This document shows positions 1-11,274 of a stretch of 64,000 nt of DNA, one piece after another. The notes under the pieces were generated by a model. That model searched no databases, had not been told where the DNA came from, and saw only the letters and a list, made by a program, of their open reading frames with translations. The stretch comes from Branchipolynoe longqiensis (Eukaryota; Annelida; Polychaeta; Phyllodocida; Polynoidae). A program made the position numbers and the translations under genes. How positions within the stretch are numbered: position 1 is the stretch's first letter; the number at the start of each line of letters is the position of its first letter. The stretch is taken from assembly GCA_030323885.1 (NCBI GenBank), contig CM059193.1, forward strand, positions 96,712,852-96,776,851, written 5' to 3'.

Positions 1-1255
1 ATTTAGTGGCTGGCCAGTAGAATTTTCATGAATAACATATGCATAGTCTGGGTGGTGTCTCCCTATTCGCATGACCTGGCATTTATTCGGATGGAACTTC
101 ATCTGCCACTGCTTGGCCCAATTCTCCATTTCCAGCAGGTCCTTTTGCAGATCAGCACAGTCTTCCGTGGAATTCACAGTTCTGTAGATCTTTGCATCAT
201 CTGCAAATAATTTTATCCCACATGATACAATCTCTGGCAGGTCATTGATGAAAATAACGAACAGAATAGGACCCAGGACGCTCCCTTGGGGTATCCCACT
301 GAGAACCTCTTTGAAGGAAGATTTACTTCCATTTACTACGACTTGCTATTTCCTTCCAGTCAAAAGACTTTTGGATCCATCTCAGAGTATTTCCTTCGAT
401 GCCATAGTTTTGTAACTTGGTAGCTAGCCTCTGGTGGGGGACAGTGTCAAATGCCTTCATGAAATCTAAGTATATAGTATCTAGTGATTCCCCCCTATCA
501 ATTGCGTCGGTCCATATTTCCAAAGTTTCTAGTAGCTGCGTAACTGTTGATTTCTTTGGTAGGAACCCATGTTGGTGGTCCGACATCAATTTGTTCTCTA
601 GCATATGGCTGAGCATGTGCTCTCTGATGATACTTTCCATTACTTTGCATACTATAGATGTGAGGCTTACTGGCCTATGATTTGCTGGAGAATGCTGGTT
701 TCCTTTTTTGAAAATTGGGATAACATTTGCTATTTTCCATTTGTTGGGTAGGCAACCAGATTCAAATGACTTATTGAAAATTATAGTAAGTGGTTTTGCA
801 AGCACCACACTCAATTCCTTCAGCACTTTTGGATGTACTCTGTCAGGTTCAGGTGATTTGCCTGTTTTGAGTTTGTCCAGCTTTTTTTTAACAATGTCTG
901 GTGTGAATAGCACCTCAGGGAAGTCCTTCATTAATTTGCATTTCTGTACCAGCAGTACTGTGTTAACATCCTCTCTAGTGAAAACACCTGAGAAAAACTT
1001 ATCAATATCCTTTGAAGCTAGGCTCCCATCTGTTTGTTCCAGTTCATCTATTGCACTCTTGGTTTTCATCTTAGAGTTTATATATGCCCAAAATGATTTC
1101 TTGGGCAATGAGTTTCTCAAAGTTTCTTATAGCCTTACGTGACTTCCATCGTACCTGGTTTCTGAGTTTGGCATATATTTTGTGTCCATCAGAGCTTCTT
1201 GTGGCAGAGTATTTCCTCCAAGCTTGTTGTTTGAGTATGACTTTGGTCATTGTAC
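1..1255 (-). mobile_element. CR1-like LINE, copy A (cut by window start)
   Basis: This is the reverse transcriptase part of a Jockey-superfamily (CR1-like) non-LTR retrotransposon, read from about 1140 down to 1. The frame at 1120-323 has the CR1-type order: a KSPEPDRVHPKVL block, a NHRPVSLTS block, a QHGF block and YLDFMKAFDTVPH (first catalytic Asp). The FADD catalytic box lies at 196-207 after a frame break near 320-360. No endonuclease domain is seen, so it is 5' truncated like most CR1 copies. It matches 15635-16873 almost base for base and belongs to the large duplicated unit. It cannot be active. Confidence 0.88.
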
Positions 1256-2060
1256 CGTCACATTTTGTAATAAACCTTAACTTTTTTCTCCCACTCGGTC
1301 TCCGGCTTCCCGTACTCGAATCAGAAAATGGACCCGATAAATCGGTCCGTGTTTTGGATGAAGAGTAGCCTAAACTTCAGAGGCGACGGTTGTAGATGCA
1401 GATGGTTCTTTATAGTAAGGGTGAAAAACAACCTTATATAAAAGCTGGCTAAAAATGTTGACATGGTGGGGAAATCAACTGAGCTGATAAACTCTTAATT
1501 TAGGAAGCAAAATATATTCTTTATATATACGTCTTCATATTTACCCGCTACACTTGAGTTGAAAAATGTAATACAAAATGTAGTTTAATTGACTTTAAAA
1601 CAGAAATAGACGGTGTTCTATCGCCGACATCTTGTCATTTTGCATTCTCTCCCAGTTCACCAACTCTCTGGTGATATATGTAGCCATTTGATACTGGAAC
1701 CAGGGATGCTACTTCCTGTTCCATACTGAAGCTATTCCCACCAGTATTTAGACTATGTTGTCGTTCACCCCTACTTTATCTGGGCCTGTCCATGTTGTAG
1801 CATGGAAAATTGTGCCGGAAACCTGATTGATGCCTTCGCAGTGTTAATAGATACTTGCTATCTGGAATAACACTTTTTTTGGAAGCAAATGATTAACAAA
1901 AATCAAACACTCAACATTTAGATAGTAAATTGCCGAATCATCACGGGAAATTAGAACTATTAGAATCATCTTTGTATCTTTTACATAGTTGACTTTCGAT
2001 CAGCATACACCCAAAATGGAATAAGTTTGCTAATCCACTGTGTTCCTTTATTCCCTCCAG
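1256..2060. other. Intron sequence shared by all three units
   Basis: No gene is seen here. The stretch begins CATTTTGTAATAAACC and recurs at about 16874-17646 and 29876-30686 with only scattered substitutions and small indels. It gives the neutral divergence against which exon 2061-2176 can be compared. Confidence 0.6.
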
Positions 2061-2176
2061 TTGCCTATTCAGCAGTGAGGCCACTCAGACACATGACCTT
2101 TCTTCCGGGAGAGTTACAAAAGCCATCATTACGTGCATCGTGACTTATGGTTCACAAGGGAGCATCACAAGTAAAG
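2061..2176 (+). CDS. Ig-like exon 3, unit A (F-strand half)
   Basis: This is a 116-bp internal exon with acceptor TTTATTCCCTCCAG just before it and donor GTCAGT just after. It is entered in phase 2 and left in phase 1, and encodes about 38 residues with one Cys in an ITCIVTYGS context, like the F strand of an Ig domain. Its phase 2 entry matches the phase 2 exit of the B-strand exons at 9293-9467 and 22865-23057, so the two kinds of exon probably make one split Ig domain. Homologous exons are 17647-17762 and 30687-30802, all 116 bp and open in the same frame. A weaker alternative donor, GTAAAG, lies at 2171. The partner upstream of this copy is outside the window. Confidence 0.62.
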
Positions 2177-3880
2177 GTCAGTGAACCATGACACGCACCT
2201 CAATATATTGTGAGTGTTCAGATAAATAATACTCTGCATTAAATCACTAATAACTAAGGACATTAATAAGTTCTGATAACATTGCACACACCACCCCACC
2301 CCCTGCCCCTGCCAATATAGGTAGATACATTAATGAACATAAAATAAGGTAAGAAATCGGATTTTGACTGGTTGCAATCTACAAATCACATAGTGACAAC
2401 CTGTAAGCAAGAAACAACAACACTAAAAACAAAATCTAAAAGGATTTCAATCAAACTGGCATAGTAAGGGCCTACTGTCCAACGGTGAAAACAAGTGTGA
2501 ACAAACATATCCGTTAAGGGCACGGTCAATAAATTGATCAATAAAAAAACAACTAATTAGTGAATTACATGATTGTGCCTATCCTATCTGTGAGTTCATT
2601 AAAACCCATGCCTATTATAATTACTTGCATTCATGATGGCCCTTGATTCCAACAGCAACATATGGCACTAAAAATAAAACGTGCAATCAACCATCCAGTA
2701 ATAAATGACACCATCACTCTTAATTGAATTTTGACAGAAGTGGAATAACTGACGCTCACAGTTGCACATAATCCGATGAAATCATGTTTTCAAACACAAT
2801 CACACACATTTTTTCTCAGGATATCTAAGTTATATTCTAGTGTCCATGATCATCACTTCTTTCAGGCTCTAAAAGAATCTTAAAGAATGTTGAAAGAAAT
2901 ATTGAAGAATGTTAAATACTGCTAGAGATTGTCAACTAGCTTAAAGCTGCCTGGTCCGATGAAAGCATCACATTTTCACAACCAAACCAATTATCTAGAC
3001 TAAATTTTGCACATCTGACTTCGATACTGGTCTCCTTTCTAAGCATTTGTTGCTACATCGAAGGAATACGGAGTCAAATTAATGTATTAATAAATGCTAC
3101 TGCTGTGGCCTATGGCTTGATGTGAAAGCTTGCCAATATTAAATTACCATGTTTGCACTTCAAATATCTTCAGAGTTAGCCATTTAAAGAAAAAGTTATG
3201 TCAACACCAAAGTAAGGTAGATAATAATACTCAACCTAATAATATCTATCCCCAAAACATAATAGGAACTAAAAACAAAATACACATATACATCAAACTC
3301 TGCAACTTTAGGAAAAGAATGGTGCATTACATTTTGATTCAACCAGTTCGTATGCACAAGGTACTTTGCATGATTGCACTGCAAGTGTATGTGAAGGTAA
3401 ACATAATTTGGTGATTTATTACTGCATACAAGGAATATTAATTCACTTTAATCAAACATGGCATTTCGATATGCATGCCAACATGTATTTTGCATCATTT
3501 CTCTTCGAATATCACAAAAGTTACCCTTTTAAAATAAAAGTTGCTTTCAAAGTAAATTAATATGGATCATAATGATCAATCTAGTACATTTATATAAAAT
3601 ACATTGCTGAAACTCAAGAACCATAGCCCTATGTAATAGACAATGCGGCACCATCCGCCTACATGTAGCTAATGAATTCTTTTTTCCTTCTCAACCTTTT
3701 CTATGGAAAATACATAACCTCATCAGCCATACTGAGAAATATAGGTAAGTGGCACTATTGTATAATATAGCCAGTAACAATCAACAATACTAGTAAATGA
3801 TGTGTTTCTGATTTGCTGTGTTGTTCTCTCTCTAAATCTTCTATCAGTCAAATCAGGTGGATGCCATATCTATTATGACC
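2177..3880. other. AT-rich intron, repeated in units B and C
   Basis: No coding potential is seen. The same sequence recurs at 17763-19500 and 30803-32540 at roughly 95 percent identity. An old LINE 3' end is visible near 2480-2550 (a GAAAACAAG block followed by GTCAATAAATTGATCAATAAAAA). Confidence 0.6.
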
Positions 3881-4430
3881 TTTACATAACAAACACTATC
3901 AAAAAAGCAAACCCCAAAATATGGCTACTGCAAAACAGATACACTACATGACTGAGAACATGGCAATTAAAATATATAAAAGCATGATCCTCCCCTACTT
4001 CGACTACGGTGATGTAGTATACATGGGAGGAAATACCAAACAACTAAACATGCTACAGATACTGCAAAATAAAGCCATTAAAATATGTATCCAAGTACAC
4101 AAAATATATCCTACAATAGAACTACACAAAAAATGCAATGCAACACTATTAAGAAGTAGAGGGGAAATGCACCTGAAAATACTAGCCCACCACTACACCA
4201 GAAAATCAGGTTACACAGTAACCCCCCGCAGGGACACCAGGCACATGGCGGCCCAAATACTACTTATGGAAATGAGTAACACAACAATCTATGAAAGAAG
4301 TGTACTGGCCATGGCAGCACATGCCTGGAATAAACAAAACACAAAACAACGGGCAATCCATAACCTTGACCAATACAAACAATTCCTAAATAAAAAAACT
4401 ACTTACTGACCCAGCAAAATTACACCTGCG
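3881..4430 (+). mobile_element. LINE reverse transcriptase C-terminal fragment
   Basis: The open frame 3921-4409 (162 aa) resembles the region after the RT thumb of non-LTR elements: an IYKSMILPYFDYGDVVYM block, then LQNKAIKICIQVHK and a terminal HAWNKQ block. It has no catalytic motifs and no upstream RT, so it is a 5'-truncated insertion. Copies lie at 19505-19728 (cut by a TIR element) and 32560-32870 (with stops). It is a different lineage from the CR1 copies on the other strand. Confidence 0.72.
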
Positions 4431-4977
4431 CCTGAGCTCAGTCGCTGCTTGTTGTGTACTGGCACAACAAGTAAAAGACAAGCCAGAGAAAATGGTAGGT
4501 ATAAAAAGTAGGACAATTAGCCCTTCTAAGTACAAAGGAAATCAGGAAAGCTATCACCACATGGCACAGTCCACATTGGTATGTGTAATGGCACAAACCA
4601 ATACAGAAATGGACAGGCCACGGTCATGCATCTGATCCACCCTGAAATAGAAAATGGCTAAGCAAAAAACACAACCATGCCACCTGGTCACAGTCCTAAA
4701 GGGTCCAAGTGTGTTCTGGCACACTGGTGCACTATCTAAGGCCACGGCTTGGGTGAAAGGATTCTGTAACAAATCAAAATGGCATGGGATCCTCTCCTGC
4801 AAGCCTGCATGACACCCAAGTAGATGTACATAGTAGGCTAAGGTACCATACTCAGACTAGACAAAACTCTGGAAAAATACAAACAAACTAACATAGGCCA
4901 CTAACACCCAATATCGCAAAAGGCTGGCCTGAGCAGAAACAAGTAAACACTCTTGGGCGAGGGACCAGACCAAGATA

Positions 4978-5085
4978 GGACCACAGCTGTCCAACGTTGA
5001 AAACAAGCACCCTCGTGGGTGCCTATACCTTATGGGCAGAGTAAATACCTTGTCAATAAAACAAAAAGTATATATATATAGAAAT
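4978..5085 (+). mobile_element. LINE 3' tail with stem-loop, unit A
   Basis: The segment carries a short hairpin (arms GCACCC and GGGTGC, loop TCGT) followed by TTATGGGCAGAGTAAATACC, TTGTCAATAAAA and an A/T tail. The same layout recurs at 32905-32997 (+), 10619-10703 (-) and 23440-23550 (-). It is probably the conserved 3' end recognised by the LINE reverse transcriptase, possibly of the element whose fragment ends at 4430. Confidence 0.6.
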
Positions 5086-6024
5086 GAATGCTATTTGAAT
5101 TTCATTATAAAATGACACAATTACAAATAGCAAAAATGCGAACTTGTTGTGATATATGCTGCCTTATTGAAGAAATAATAACATAAAACTATTCTGCACA
5201 TAACTGACACATTCAGTGTTTCTGTACAACACCACCTATCTAGGACTATAGATAGCGGGGGGGAGGGAGAAGTTGCACCCCAACAAAAAACCTGACAACC
5301 CAGTATGTAACCTCACTGAAATGGCTGTAAATAGCATTTCACAGCCTCTAGATTATAAAAATGTCATGTGAGGAGGGGGGAGGGGCTACTACCAAGCCCC
5401 CTATTACCTCATGCCTTTGGCACTCATCCATTCCAAGAATTTATCTAGCACCCCAAACAAACAAAAACTAACTATGGCTGTGGCTATTGTGAGGATAACT
5501 GGAGGAATGCCTTTTGTTCCAGAAACAAATATATACGTTCTCTGCTATATTCCGGACTCATGCCTGGTCCCGTTTCAATATAGTGCTGCCATCTGGTGGA
5601 ATCCATCTGGACCTTTATGCAATAACCCATATCAGTGGTCAATCTAGTGCCTCCATCTGGTGGAATCCATCTGAATCTGTATGTGGTAACCCATATCGGT
5701 GGTGCTATCTGAGGGCGGAGTTAACAACACTTGCAGTTATGTGACTCAGAATGGGTGCCACTCTGGTTGAAGTGACCAAAGTTAGTTATAACCATCAACA
5801 TTACTATGAAATGTGTACAACAAGCACAAAAAACATGCAATTAACAACCCATACATGGCAAAGTATCAGAGGAGTACGATGATGTGCAGCACCGATTAAC
5901 AGAAGAGTAGCGATCAGAACGATCCTAAAACTTAACTACGTTTGGTATTAGGCTTATATAAAGATATCTTCAGTATACCGGAGTGATTGAGTCCATTTCG
6001 TTTTTAACAACGTCATGAATTTAG
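5086..6024. other. Intron, partly shared with unit C
   Basis: No gene is seen. 5086-5790 matches 33000-33620; 5790-6222 is absent from unit C. A short local repeat, CCATCTGGTGGAATCCATCTG, occurs twice at about 5588 and 5656. Confidence 0.5.
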
Positions 6025-6084
6025 CCATTGGACTAACAACTACGACACCAGAAACACTTACGTCAATGACCACCAGTCCGGACG
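6025..6084 (+). CDS. Thr-rich stalk exon, unit A
   Basis: This is a 60-bp exon in phase 1-1, with acceptor ATGAATTTAG and donor GTAACC. It encodes about 20 residues dominated by Thr, Ser and Pro (TTTTPETLTSMTTSP), as in O-glycosylated stalks or linkers. It is homologous to the 57-bp exons at 36347, 37183, 38741 and 39608, which share the IGS/TGS start, the TTxET/QE core and the D-G|gt end. It lies between exon 3 of one Ig cassette and the V-like exon of the next. The acceptor has a weak pyrimidine tract, so usage is uncertain. Confidence 0.5.
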
Positions 6085-6737
6085 GTAACCAGGGCTTCTT
6101 TTCACTGTCTGCCAAAGATGTGTGGGCATGCGGACACTATTCCCTTGATTATGTTGTAAAATGTGTTGTCAATGACGCAAACTTACCATGCATGCCTTAT
6201 ACTCCAGTGCCACTCCTGCATAAGCATATTCAGCGCTGAAAGGAGAGGGACAACCAGCCACTTTTGAACTTGTCTGAGCCCGTTTGAGCTTGCAGGAAAT
6301 AGACTTTCCTCTTCTTGTTTTTGCGAGAACTCAGTGTCAGCCAATTAGAGCTGTTCTTTTTAATTGCAAATGGCAGCCCCCAATAACAGCTCTGATTGGC
6401 TCAAATTATGGAAAGGTCCCAGTCAATTACGTCCATTTTTTGTTTTTCTAGTTTGAGTGCAGGTGGATGAGTGACGATTTAGCTGCAACGAGGTTAACGA
6501 AGAAAGACAAAAATAGCCCTTGCCTCGTGAGCAAATTATCGATGTTAGCCTCTGCCAACATACTTAATGTAACATATGATTCATAAATAAAAACAATTAT
6601 TTTAGAATATTTAATGCAGTTACATGTCTCACTATGTGAAATATGGCGTGCATAATATATGGTGTATTGCTTATCTCACTGTATCTACCTTCTCAGTAGT
6701 CAACACATTGTCATTGACTCTTGTTGTGTATCCACAG
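6085..6737. other. Intron upstream of V-like exon A
   Basis: No gene is seen. 6142-6737 matches 21346-21951 in unit B and 6222-6350 matches 33630-33752 in unit C. Confidence 0.5.
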
Positions 6738-7092
6738 GAGGTGCGACTATTAAGTTCAAAGCTGCAGCTGTTATCAGCCCCAGAGTGACAGCACCAAACA
6801 GTTGGATAAAACTGGTATGTGGATACAACCAAGCCATCGATAGATTTTATTGGAAAGACAAAGAGGGTGCCATATTATTTACATACATCACGGGTCAGTC
6901 TGGCATGCAAACCGGAGACAATTACAAGGATAACACCACTAGAGGATATCTGAAAGAGCTGGTGGCTTCTAATCTTACCGCAAGTGTGATGTTGTATGTC
7001 CGTACCTGCAACTACAGCCCATACTTTTACGTCGTAAAGAGCCTGGCTGGTCATGAATTGACAACGAATGTGAACATCATAGTAAGATGCAA
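6738..7092 (+). CDS. V-like Ig exon, unit A
   Basis: The exon follows acceptor TTGTGTATCCACAG and is entered in phase 1, as usual for extracellular Ig exons. It encodes about 115 residues with Ig-like landmarks: a B-strand-like KLVCGYNQ, a C-strand Trp in RFYWKDKEG, and YVRTCNYSPYFY, where the second Cys lies before the F-strand Tyr instead of two residues after it. The same displacement is seen in unit B. The donor is ambiguous: GTAAGA at 7082 leaves phase 0 and GTAGGC at 7093 leaves phase 2. Neither fits phase-1 exon 9293, because this copy has one extra base near the donor compared with unit B. It may be a damaged exon. Identity to the unit B exon is low although flanking introns are nearly the same. 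Confidence 0.55.
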
Positions 7093-7329
7093 GTAGGCCA
7101 TTCTATGAATATCATTGAGTTATTTTCTAAGCTTGGAGCAGCCTTTAAAAAAGACAAACAAAACTTGTTTGCAGATCATTCATCTTTAAGAAATATATTC
7201 CAATGTTTAAAAACTAAGCTAGAGTACTAGTGTTAATAATATATGATAATATATGACCATTTGTGTCTTTAATAACATAATTTAGTAGCATTGAAGGCAA
7301 ACCTGTTTGTGATAACCCAGTTTTCCCTC

Positions 7330-9250
7330 CAAAAATATGTCACACCTAACCTGGCATAGTAGGGATAAACATGTATGCAAATTCATAAGTTCTCACCACA
7401 ACCATGCTTAACCTAACCTAACCTAGCATAGTATTTTATAGACAGATGAATAAGTTCTCACCATAAACAAGTTACACAGAACCTAACCTAATAGGGATAT
7501 ACATACATTTATAATTTCTCACCAAAGACATGTTGAACCTAACCTACTGTCGTGGGGGTGATGAAAATGGGAAATACTGCGCCTAGAGCGGGACTCGAAC
7601 CCACATCTCTTTGCATTCCGGGCCAGTGTGCTAACCATTACACCACCTAGGCTCCCTGATATCAATACACTCCCCACGCCTACCTGTCTATGTGGTTACT
7701 TGCCTGAGAGGTCAGTGCAGACCACTACACTCGTCCCCCTGGAATTGTAAGTCTTGTAATGCTTACAATTACATACATACAGGCAATGCACTAACACATA
7801 CATACACAGGGTAGGTTCAACAACCATACAGCGCAAAGCTTGTACAGGATCCTGATCACGGCAACCAGTGTCGTGGGGGTGATGAAAATGGGAATTACTG
7901 TGCCTAGAGCGGGACTCGAACCCGCATCTCTTTGCATTCCGGGCCAGTGTGCTAACCATTACACCACCTAGGCTCCCTGATATCAATACACTCCCCACGC
8001 CTACCTGTCTATGTGGTTACTTGCCTGAGAGGTCAGTGCAGACCACTACACTACCATGATAGTAATTTACACAAATTCATCAGTTGTCTTCATAAAAATG
8101 TTAAACTAAACCTAACCTAAAATAAATATATGCGCATTTATAGTTACTCACCACAGACACGCTAAGCCTAACCTAAAATAAATATATGCACATTTTTAAT
8201 TTCTCACCACAGACATGCTAAACCTAACCTAAAATAAATATATGCACATTTTTAATTTCTCACCACAGACATGCTAAGCCTAACCTAAAATAAATATATA
8301 CACATTTATAATTTCTCACCACAGACATGCTAAACCTAACCTAAAATCCATATATACACATTTATAATTTCTCACCACAGACATGCTAAACCTAACCTAA
8401 AATAAATATACACAGATTAATAATTTCTCACCACAGACATGCTAAACCTAACCTAAAATAAATATATACACATATATAATTTCTCACCACAGACATGCTA
8501 AACCTAACCTAAAATAAATATATTCACATTTATAATTTCTCACCACAGACATGCTAAACCTAACCTAAAATAAATATATACACATTTATAATTTCTCACC
8601 ACAGACATGCTAAACCGAACGTAAAATAAATATATACAAATTTATAATTTATCACCACAAACATGCTAAACCTAGCCTAAAATAAATATACACACATTTA
8701 TAATTTCTCACCACAGACATGCTAAACCTAGCCTAAAATAAATATATACACATTTATAATTTCTCACCACAGACATGCTAAACCGAACGTAAAATAAATA
8801 TATACAAATTTATAATTTATCACCACAAACATGCTAAACCTAGCCTAAAATAAATATACACACATTTATAATTTCTCACCACAGACATGCTAAACCTAAC
8901 CTAAAATAAATATATACACATCTATAATTTCTCACCACAGACATGCTAAGCCGAACGTAAAATAAATATATACAAATTTATAATGTATCACCACAAACAT
9001 GCTAAACCTAGCCTAAAATAAATATACACACATTTATAATTTCTCACCACAGACATGCTAAACCTAGCCTAAAATAAATATATACACATTTATAATTTAT
9101 CACCACAAACATGCTAAACCTAACCTAATAGGCATATATATATAAATTAATAATTTCTCACCACAAACATGTTGAACCTAACCTAATAGGGATATTATAC
9201 AAATTTATAATTCCTCATCACAAACATGTTAAACCTAATCTAACGTAATA
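7330..9250. repeat. Intronic 60-bp satellite (CCTAACCTAA-bearing)
   Basis: About two dozen degenerate units of about 60 bp run through this intron. Each contains ACATGCTAAACCTAACCTAA, then AATAAATATATACACA and TTTATAATTTCTCACCACAG. A TRIM element (7548-8050) interrupts the array. In 8590-9060 variants with CCGAACG and CCTAGCC recur every three units, a higher-order repeat of about 170-180 bp. Unit B has only four or five units at 22550-22805, so the array is a length polymorphism between copies. Confidence 0.85.
7548..8050 (-). mobile_element. TRIM-like element with tRNA-like LTRs, copy 1
   Basis: Two direct repeats of exactly 182 bp (7548-7729 and 7869-8050) flank a 139-bp centre. Read on the - strand, each repeat starts TGTAGTGG and ends CACGACA (TG...CA as in LTRs). 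Next to the 5' repeat is TGGTTGCCGTGATCAGGAT (7867-7849), close to a tRNA-His primer site. Before the 3' repeat is the purine tract AGGGGGACGAG (7740-7730). A 4-bp target duplication, CTAC, flanks it (7544-7547 and 8051-8054). Each repeat holds a tRNA-like segment with a consensus A box and a perfect B box, GGTTCGAGTCC. There is no coding capacity, so it must move with enzymes supplied by others. Confidence 0.8.
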
Positions 9251-9292
9251 GACATATTATACAAATTGATTGCTCCGTGTTCTGCTTCACAG

Positions 9293-9467
9293 CTCGTCCT
9301 GCACCGGTATTGACCTATAGTCTTTCTGAGACGCTGCGATACATCTACACATTTGTTTGTAAAATCAGTGGTGCGACAGTAGGACATACACTCAACCTAA
9401 CAATATCGATCGACGGCAAGACCCCACTACAACCACAGCAAGAAATGGGCATCGAGAATAACAAAAG
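9293..9467 (+). CDS. Ig-like exon 2, unit A (B-strand half)
   Basis: This 175-bp exon has acceptor TGTTCTGCTTCACAG and donor GTAACT, phase 1 in and phase 2 out. It encodes about 58 residues with one Cys in YIYTFVCKISGAT, an Ig B-strand-like context, and a conserved end EMGIEN. It pairs in phase with exon 3 of the next unit (17647-17762), which supplies the second Cys. The unit B homologue is 22865-23057; the two share the FVCKIS/FACKIS core and the last ten residues and differ strongly elsewhere. It has no ATG of its own and is an internal exon. Confidence 0.62.
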
Positions 9468-9479
9468 GTAACTTAAGTG

Positions 9480-9800
9480 CTATGGCTAGGTCTGTAAGCT
9501 TCCTGACAAATGCAATCCACTGTCCACTGCACAGCTAGTATCATGTACGTTTGTTGGGGTCTTACATCAGGGTAACATCTAAGGTCATATCAGGATGGGT
9601 GCCGTTTTATGACAGTGCACACTCATGGAGAGCAGGCCAGTGACCCAGTTTGCCACTCAGTTGCACTATCCTAATGCCGAGCTAACCGGTCCTTGCCCTA
9701 TCCTGGAAATGTAGAGCGCCATGCTAGGTGGTTACAAGTATCAATTTTGTAGGTCATTGGTTTGACTCGGCTGGGATTCAAACTCCCTACCTTCCACACT
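9480..9800. repeat. SINE-like repeat after exon 2, unit A
   Basis: The block runs from TTGGGGTCTTACATCAGG through GTTTGACTCGGCTGGGATTC to CCACACTGGAAACC. Related copies are at 23085-23367, 10345-10420 (right part), 34130-34195 and, more distantly, 20210-20480. On the - strand GGGAGTTTGAATCCCAG resembles a pol III B box, but I see no convincing A box, so the tRNA-SINE assignment is tentative. Confidence 0.4.
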
Positions 9801-9822
9801 GGAAACCTGCACTCTTATGGCG

Positions 9823-10344
9823 CTATCACATTACGACGCATCGCGCGAGCACATGGGCAACAGCTAAAATCACTTTCAAACGTCGAGATGCATCAAACCT
9901 TTCGGCGTGTGGCCAACGTATGACCAACATATGGCTAACATGCCTCGTGGCGAAACATGATCGCATTATGCATTACGCTCGCAGAATGCCGCTGAACATT
10001 ATATACATAATTTGATCCCCAGAACTACCCCCTATACTATACATACGTCAAGACATGGTGGAGAAACCCGAACATACATTAGATGTACATTAGATTACAT
10101 TATCCATATGTTGTCAATACATTGTCAATACGTGGACTGTATGTTTCCACTGGCTCGCCATCTGACTGACATAGGTAAATGTACTGCAACGTAGTGAACA
10201 ACGTCTGTCTAACGTACGTCTAATATACACTGATGTATGCCTAATGTATACATAACGTACGGCTGACGTAAAAGCCACACGTTGTCAAACGTCAAAAGTT
10301 TTGTTCACGACCCCTTAACAAACTAAGCCGTACATCAACGTACA
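9823..10344. mobile_element. TIR element, truncated copy
   Basis: The left end CTATCACATTACGACGCATC matches the left terminal repeat of the fuller copy at 10427. The right end is lost where a 604-bp tandem duplication begins (TCAATTTT at 9741 and again at 10345). The interior is rich in ACGTAC/GTACAT words. Confidence 0.6.
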
Positions 10345-10426
10345 TCAATTTTGTAAGTCATTGGTTTGACTCGGCTGCGATTCAAACTCCCTACCTTCCG
10401 CACTGGAAACCTGCACTCCTATGGCC

Positions 10427-11186
10427 CTGTCACAATACGACGCATCGCACAAGCGTGTGGCCACCAGCTAAAATCATTTTCAAACGTTGAGATGCATCAA
10501 ACCTTTCGGTGTGTGGCCAACGTATGGCCAACATATGGCTAACATGCCTCCTGGCAAAAAATGATCGCATTACGCTCACGGCACGCTCGCAGAATGCCGC
10601 TGAACGTTATATACGTAATTTTATTTTATTATTTTTTTTGTGACAAGTTTTTTATTCTGCCCATAACGTATAAGCTCCCATGAGGGTGCTTGTTTTCAAT
10701 GCTGGATCCCCAGAACTATACCCCTTATACTTTACATATGTCAAGACATGGTGGAGAAATGCAAAACGTACATTAGATGTACATTAGATTACGTTATCCA
10801 TATGTTGTCAATACGTTGTCAATACGCGGACTGTATTTTTCCACTGGCTCGCCGTCCGACTGACATAGGTAAGCGTGGTGCACCCTAGTGAACAACCTTT
10901 GTCTAACGTATGTCTAATGTACACTGACGTAAGCCTAATGTATACATAGTGTACGGCCAACATAAAAGCCACACGCTGTCGAATGTCAAACATTTTGTTC
11001 ACCACCCATTAACAAGCTAAGCCGTACATCAACGTACATCAATGTACATTGACGTACATCGACGTACATCAATGCATACATATCGAACATGTAACATTTT
11101 AGTAATGCATATCGACGTACACGGATGTATTGGCGCAAAATCACCTACATCGGCGGACGCTTGTGTGATGTGTCATAGTGTTACAG
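10427..11186. mobile_element. Non-autonomous TIR DNA element, unit A
   Basis: The left end CTGTCACAATACGACGCATC and the right end (11158-11186, CGCTTGTGTGATG...TGTTACAG) are inverted copies over about 29 bp, with a few mismatches. The inside has no ORF; it is made of palindromic words such as ACGTACATC and TTGTCAATACG. A LINE tail (10619-10703) is nested in it. Unit B carries the same element at 26635-27516. I find no clear target duplication, so the superfamily is not assigned. Confidence 0.65.
10619..10703 (-). mobile_element. 5'-truncated LINE tail nested in TIR element
   Basis: This 85-bp insert is absent at the same point of the other two copies (10003-10020 and 26820-26832, which read TAATTTGATCCCCAG or TAATTCGATCCCCAG). 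On the - strand it carries the hairpin, TTATGGGCAGAATAAA and an A-rich end, like 4978-5085. Confidence 0.65.
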
Positions 11187-11213
11187 TTTCGGCCACCGCG
11201 CCCAGTTTAATGT

Positions 11214-11274
11214 CATGTGAGTAGTATAGAGAGGACCGATATGGGTCCTCGGTCCTTTCTATACTACTCATGTG
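11214..11274. mobile_element. 49-bp hairpin micro-insertion with target duplication
   Basis: The insert 11220-11268 is a near-perfect hairpin (20-nt arms with one mismatch, 9-nt loop) whose ends are AGTAGTATAGA and TCTATACTACT. CATGTG precedes (11214-11219) and follows it (11269-11274). The matching site in unit B (27542-27552) has a single CATGTG and no insert. This is a MITE-like event far below the usual size. Confidence 0.7.

Noticed and set aside
3196..3384. 62-codon - strand frame conserved in three units
   Set aside because: Also conserved as non-coding intron; AT-rich, no domain, and differences between copies show no codon pattern.
7330..9250. CCTAACCTAA as telomeric DNA
   Set aside because: The motif is one short part of a 60-bp satellite unit inside an intron; there is no uninterrupted telomere array.
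8095..9250. Regular spaced repeats as a CRISPR array
   Set aside because: Units are contiguous tandem repeats with no unique spacers, in a eukaryotic intron.
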